A stretch of DNA of 6,901 bases, from positions 1 to 6,901 of the forward strand of contig JAIWOJ010000115.1 of the NCBI GenBank assembly GCA_020216965.1. The letters run 5' to 3'. This DNA comes from Prosthecobacter sp. Lineage in GTDB: Bacteria > Verrucomicrobiota > Verrucomicrobiia > Verrucomicrobiales > Verrucomicrobiaceae. Positions 4,642-6,901 of the stretch are shown one piece after another; within the stretch, counting starts at the first letter, position 1; each line of letters begins with the position of its first letter. The translations under genes were made by a program, and so were the position numbers. The notes below the pieces were generated by a model. It was not told the DNA's origin. It worked only from the letters and a program-made list of their open reading frames with translations, and made no database searches.

Positions 4642-6901
4642 ATGAAAAAACAGCCGTCCCCCGCCCCGATGCCCCCTGCCTCAAACGCAAAAGCAGGGCT
4701 CATCCTCATCGGCGGGCTGGCAGGGCTCATCGCCCTCATCGCCTGGGCACTCTGGCCCCAGCCAAACTACACCCCCGTGCCAATCACCGAAGCACCTGCC
4801 AGGCCCATCCAGCCCTACGTCATGCCCGACGAAAAAGCGGTTTTTGCCCAATATGCAGGCTCCGCCAGCTGCCGTAGCTGTCACGAGGCGGAATTCACCA
4901 AGTGGCAGGGCTCCCACCACGGGCTGGCAGAGCGCCTGCCCACAGATGCCCTCGACCTTGCCGCCTTTCAGCCCCCCCAGATCTTCACCCACGGCACACA
5001 GAAAACAGAGGCCCGCCAGGGCAAAGATGGCTTTGAGATCGTCTCCTTAGGCTTTGATGGCAAAAATCAGCCCTACCCCGTCCAGCGCGTCATCGGCCAT
5101 GATCCGCTACGGCAATTCCTCGTCCATGGACCACGCGGCGCGCTCCATGCCATGGAGGCCTGCTTTGATCCCCACAAGGGCGACTGGTTCAACGTCTATG
5201 GCAATGAAGACCGCAAGCCCGGCGAATGGGGCCACTGGACCGGGCGCGGCATGGTCTGGAACCAAATGTGCGCAAGCTGCCACAACACCCGCGTGCGCAA
5301 AAACTACAACCCCAGCACCGACACCTACCACACCACCATGGCTGAGATGACCGTGAGCTGCGAATCCTGCCACGGCCCCATGAAAGCGCATAGCGACTGG
5401 CAGATGCAATACAAAGGCAGCGGGCAAAAAGACCCCACCCTCACGAAGTGGAGCCGTGACCAACACCTCGAAAACTGCGCAGGCTGCCACGCCCGGCGCG
5501 GCGAGATCACCGGCGACTTCGTGCCCGGCGAATCCTTCTGGGACCACTACCAGCTCACCATCACCGACGGCACCGACATCTATTACCCCGATGGCCAGAT
5601 CCGCGATGAGAACTATGAATTCTCCAGCTTTCTCAGCAGCCGCATGTACCACGCTGGCGTCCGCTGCATGGACTGCCACGACATGCACAGCATGAAAACC
5701 ATCCTCCCCGGCAACCAGCTCTGCCTCAGGTGCCATACCCCAGGCGGCTTCCCCAATGCCCCCCCCATCCAGCCAGAAGCACACAGCTTTCACAGCACCG
5801 CCAGCACCGGCAACCAGTGCATCCATTGCCACATGCCGCAGACCACCTACATGCAGCGCCATCCCCGGCACGACCACGGCTTCACCATCCCCGACCCCCT
5901 GCTGACCAAACAGTTCGGCATCCCCAACGCCTGCAACAAATGCCACACCGACAAAGACACCGAATGGTCAATCACCGCCACAGAGAAGTGGTGGGGTGAA
6001 AAAATGAACCGCAAAACCCGCAGCCGCGCCACCCTCATCGCCCAAGCACGCCAGGGCAACCCCACCGCCCGCGACGGCCTACTAGCCCTCCTCGAAAGCG
6101 ATGAAATCCCCCACTGGAAAGCCAGCGCCAGCCTCCTGCTCGACCGCTGGGCCGCTGAGCCCGCCGTCATCACCGCACTGCAAAACCAGCTCCAGCATGA
6201 GCATCCACTCGTCCGCCAATCCGCAGCACGCAGCCTAGAGCCCGCCCTGGCCGCCCCTGGCGTCCGCCCCGCCTTAGAAAAACTCCTCACCGACCCTGCA
6301 CGCAGCGTACGCGTCACCGCCGCCTGGGCACTGCGGGAAAACCTAAACCTCGACAGCCCCGCCGCCAAAGACCTCCAACACATGCTCCAACACAACGCCG
6401 ACCAGCCCAGCGGCCAAATGCAGCTCGGCCAATGGCACTACGCACAGCGTGACCTCCCAGCAGCCATCCAGCACATGGAGACCGCCATCCGCTGGGACCC
6501 CAACTCCCCCCCCTTTCACCACGACCTCGCCCTACTGCACAGCACCGCTGGCAACACCCCCCAAACCATCCAAAAACTGCGCGATGCCATCCAGCTCGCC
6601 CCCAACGAAGCCCAATACCATTATGAACTGGGCCTAGCTTTGAGCGAAACCGGCGACCTCGCTGCCACCGCCGCCGCCCTACGCGAATGCGTGCGCCTCC
6701 AGCCCCGCTTTGCCCGCGCCTGGTACAACCTCGGCCTCGCCCTCAGCCAACAAGGCCAGACCGCCGAAGCCATCGCCGCCCTCAAACAAGCCGAAACCGC
6801 CGACCCACGCGACCCCACCATCCCCTACGCCCGCGCCACCATCCACGCCCAGCTCGGCCAAAAAGCAGAGGCCATCGCAGCGGCAGAACAGGCCATCCGC
6901 A
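4642..6901 (+). CDS. Membrane-anchored octaheme cytochrome c with HEAT and TPR repeats (3' end outside window)
   Basis: The frame is open from the ATG at 4642 to the window edge (753 complete codons, no stop). Residues 18-38 form one membrane segment after a short N-terminus with two lysines, so the rest should lie in the periplasm. Eight CXXCH heme c sites follow, with first cysteines at 77, 210, 240, 279, 342, 361, 393 and 431. The first is followed by 'FTKWQGSHHGLAE' (85-97), as in cytochrome c554-like (C554/c-prime) domains. Residues about 470-570 look like HEAT repeats, and about 590 onward has at least four TPRs (for example 'AWYNLGLALSQQGQTAEAI' near 693-711). Multiheme cytochromes with this heme region and TPR tail occur in many bacteria; I know of no assigned reaction. 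Electron transfer with a TPR-bound protein partner is inference. In-frame upstream sequence back to the lpxA stop has no other ATG. Cytochrome c maturation genes must lie elsewhere. The coding strand is extremely C-rich. Confidence 0.9.
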   Translation, partial: MKKQPSPAPMPPASNAKAGLILIGGLAGLIALIAWALWPQPNYTPVPITEAPARPIQPYVMPDEKAVFAQYAGSASCRSCHEAEFTKWQGSHHGLAERLPTDALDLAAFQPPQIFTHGTQKTEARQGKDGFEIVSLGFDGKNQPYPVQRVIGHDPLRQFLVHGPRGALHAMEACFDPHKGDWFNVYGNEDRKPGEWGHWTGRGMVWNQMCASCHNTRVRKNYNPSTDTYHTTMAEMTVSCESCHGPMKAHSDWQMQYKGSGQKDPTLTKWSRDQHLENCAGCHARRGEITGDFVPGESFWDHYQLTITDGTDIYYPDGQIRDENYEFSSFLSSRMYHAGVRCMDCHDMHSMKTILPGNQLCLRCHTPGGFPNAPPIQPEAHSFHSTASTGNQCIHCHMPQTTYMQRHPRHDHGFTIPDPLLTKQFGIPNACNKCHTDKDTEWSITATEKWWGEKMNRKTRSRATLIAQARQGNPTARDGLLALLESDEIPHWKASASLLLDRWAAEPAVITALQNQLQHEHPLVRQSAARSLEPALAAPGVRPALEKLLTDPARSVRVTAAWALRENLNLDSPAAKDLQHMLQHNADQPSGQMQLGQWHYAQRDLPAAIQHMETAIRWDPNSPPFHHDLALLHSTAGNTPQTIQKLRDAIQLAPNEAQYHYELGLALSETGDLAATAAALRECVRLQPRFARAWYNLGLALSQQGQTAEAIAALKQAETADPRDPTIPYARATIHAQLGQKAEAIAAAEQAIR

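Noticed and set aside
3809..4645. Open frame of 278 codons on the plus strand overlapping lpxA
   Set aside because: The product is Ser/Ala/Pro-rich low complexity and is the shifted reading of the lpxA hexapeptide repeats, which are clearly the true frame.
5107..5946. Long open frame of 279 codons on the minus strand inside the cytochrome gene
   Set aside because: It mirrors the C-rich, His/Cys-coding plus-strand gene; the product is Ala/Val/Gly-rich low complexity with no recognisable domain, while the plus strand carries eight heme motifs.

Overview
The window looks like a chromosomal piece of a GC-rich, two-membrane (Gram-negative-type) bacterium, most plausibly a member of the Verrucomicrobiota or a close relative in the PVC group. 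This placement is inference. It rests on the C-terminus of a large exported protein ending in a 'DANGNG..NLIEF' plus '...FYRVRA' module that is common in that group, a lipid A-type acyltransferase, a lipoprotein with a lipobox, and an eight-heme cytochrome fused to HEAT and TPR repeats. All genes lie on the + strand. No RNA gene, mobile element or CRISPR array was seen.

Layout: 1-375 is the 3' end of an exported or surface protein. 376-649 is a 274-base gap that probably holds a promoter for what follows. 650-1534 encodes a beta-hydroxyacid dehydrogenase-family NAD(P) oxidoreductase. 1544-2467 encodes a YgfZ/CAF17-type folate-binding protein of Fe-S cluster maintenance. 2464-2790 encodes a small Pro/Ala-rich lipoprotein whose ATG overlaps the ygfZ stop. 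2818-3729 encodes an exported cyclophilin-type peptidyl-prolyl isomerase. 3769-4566 encodes an LpxA-type acyltransferase. 4642 to the right edge encodes a membrane-anchored multiheme cytochrome c with HEAT and TPR repeats, cut by the window end (753 complete codons present).

Gaps within the 650-6901 block are short (9, -4, 27, 39 and 75 bases), so it could be one transcription unit or two overlapping ones. The last four products all act at or beyond the inner membrane or in envelope synthesis: lipoprotein, folding catalyst, outer-membrane lipid acylation and periplasmic electron transfer. The first two are cytoplasmic and also differ in composition, being G-rich on the coding strand while the flanking genes are strongly C-rich.

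The most interesting items are the octaheme-HEAT-TPR cytochrome, whose electron partners are unknown; the LpxA-type enzyme, which keeps the catalytic histidine but differs from E. coli LpxA at substrate-contact positions; and the oxidoreductase, in which the usual substrate-binding serine is alanine. Nothing here amounts to a clearly new system such as a defence locus or new RNA.
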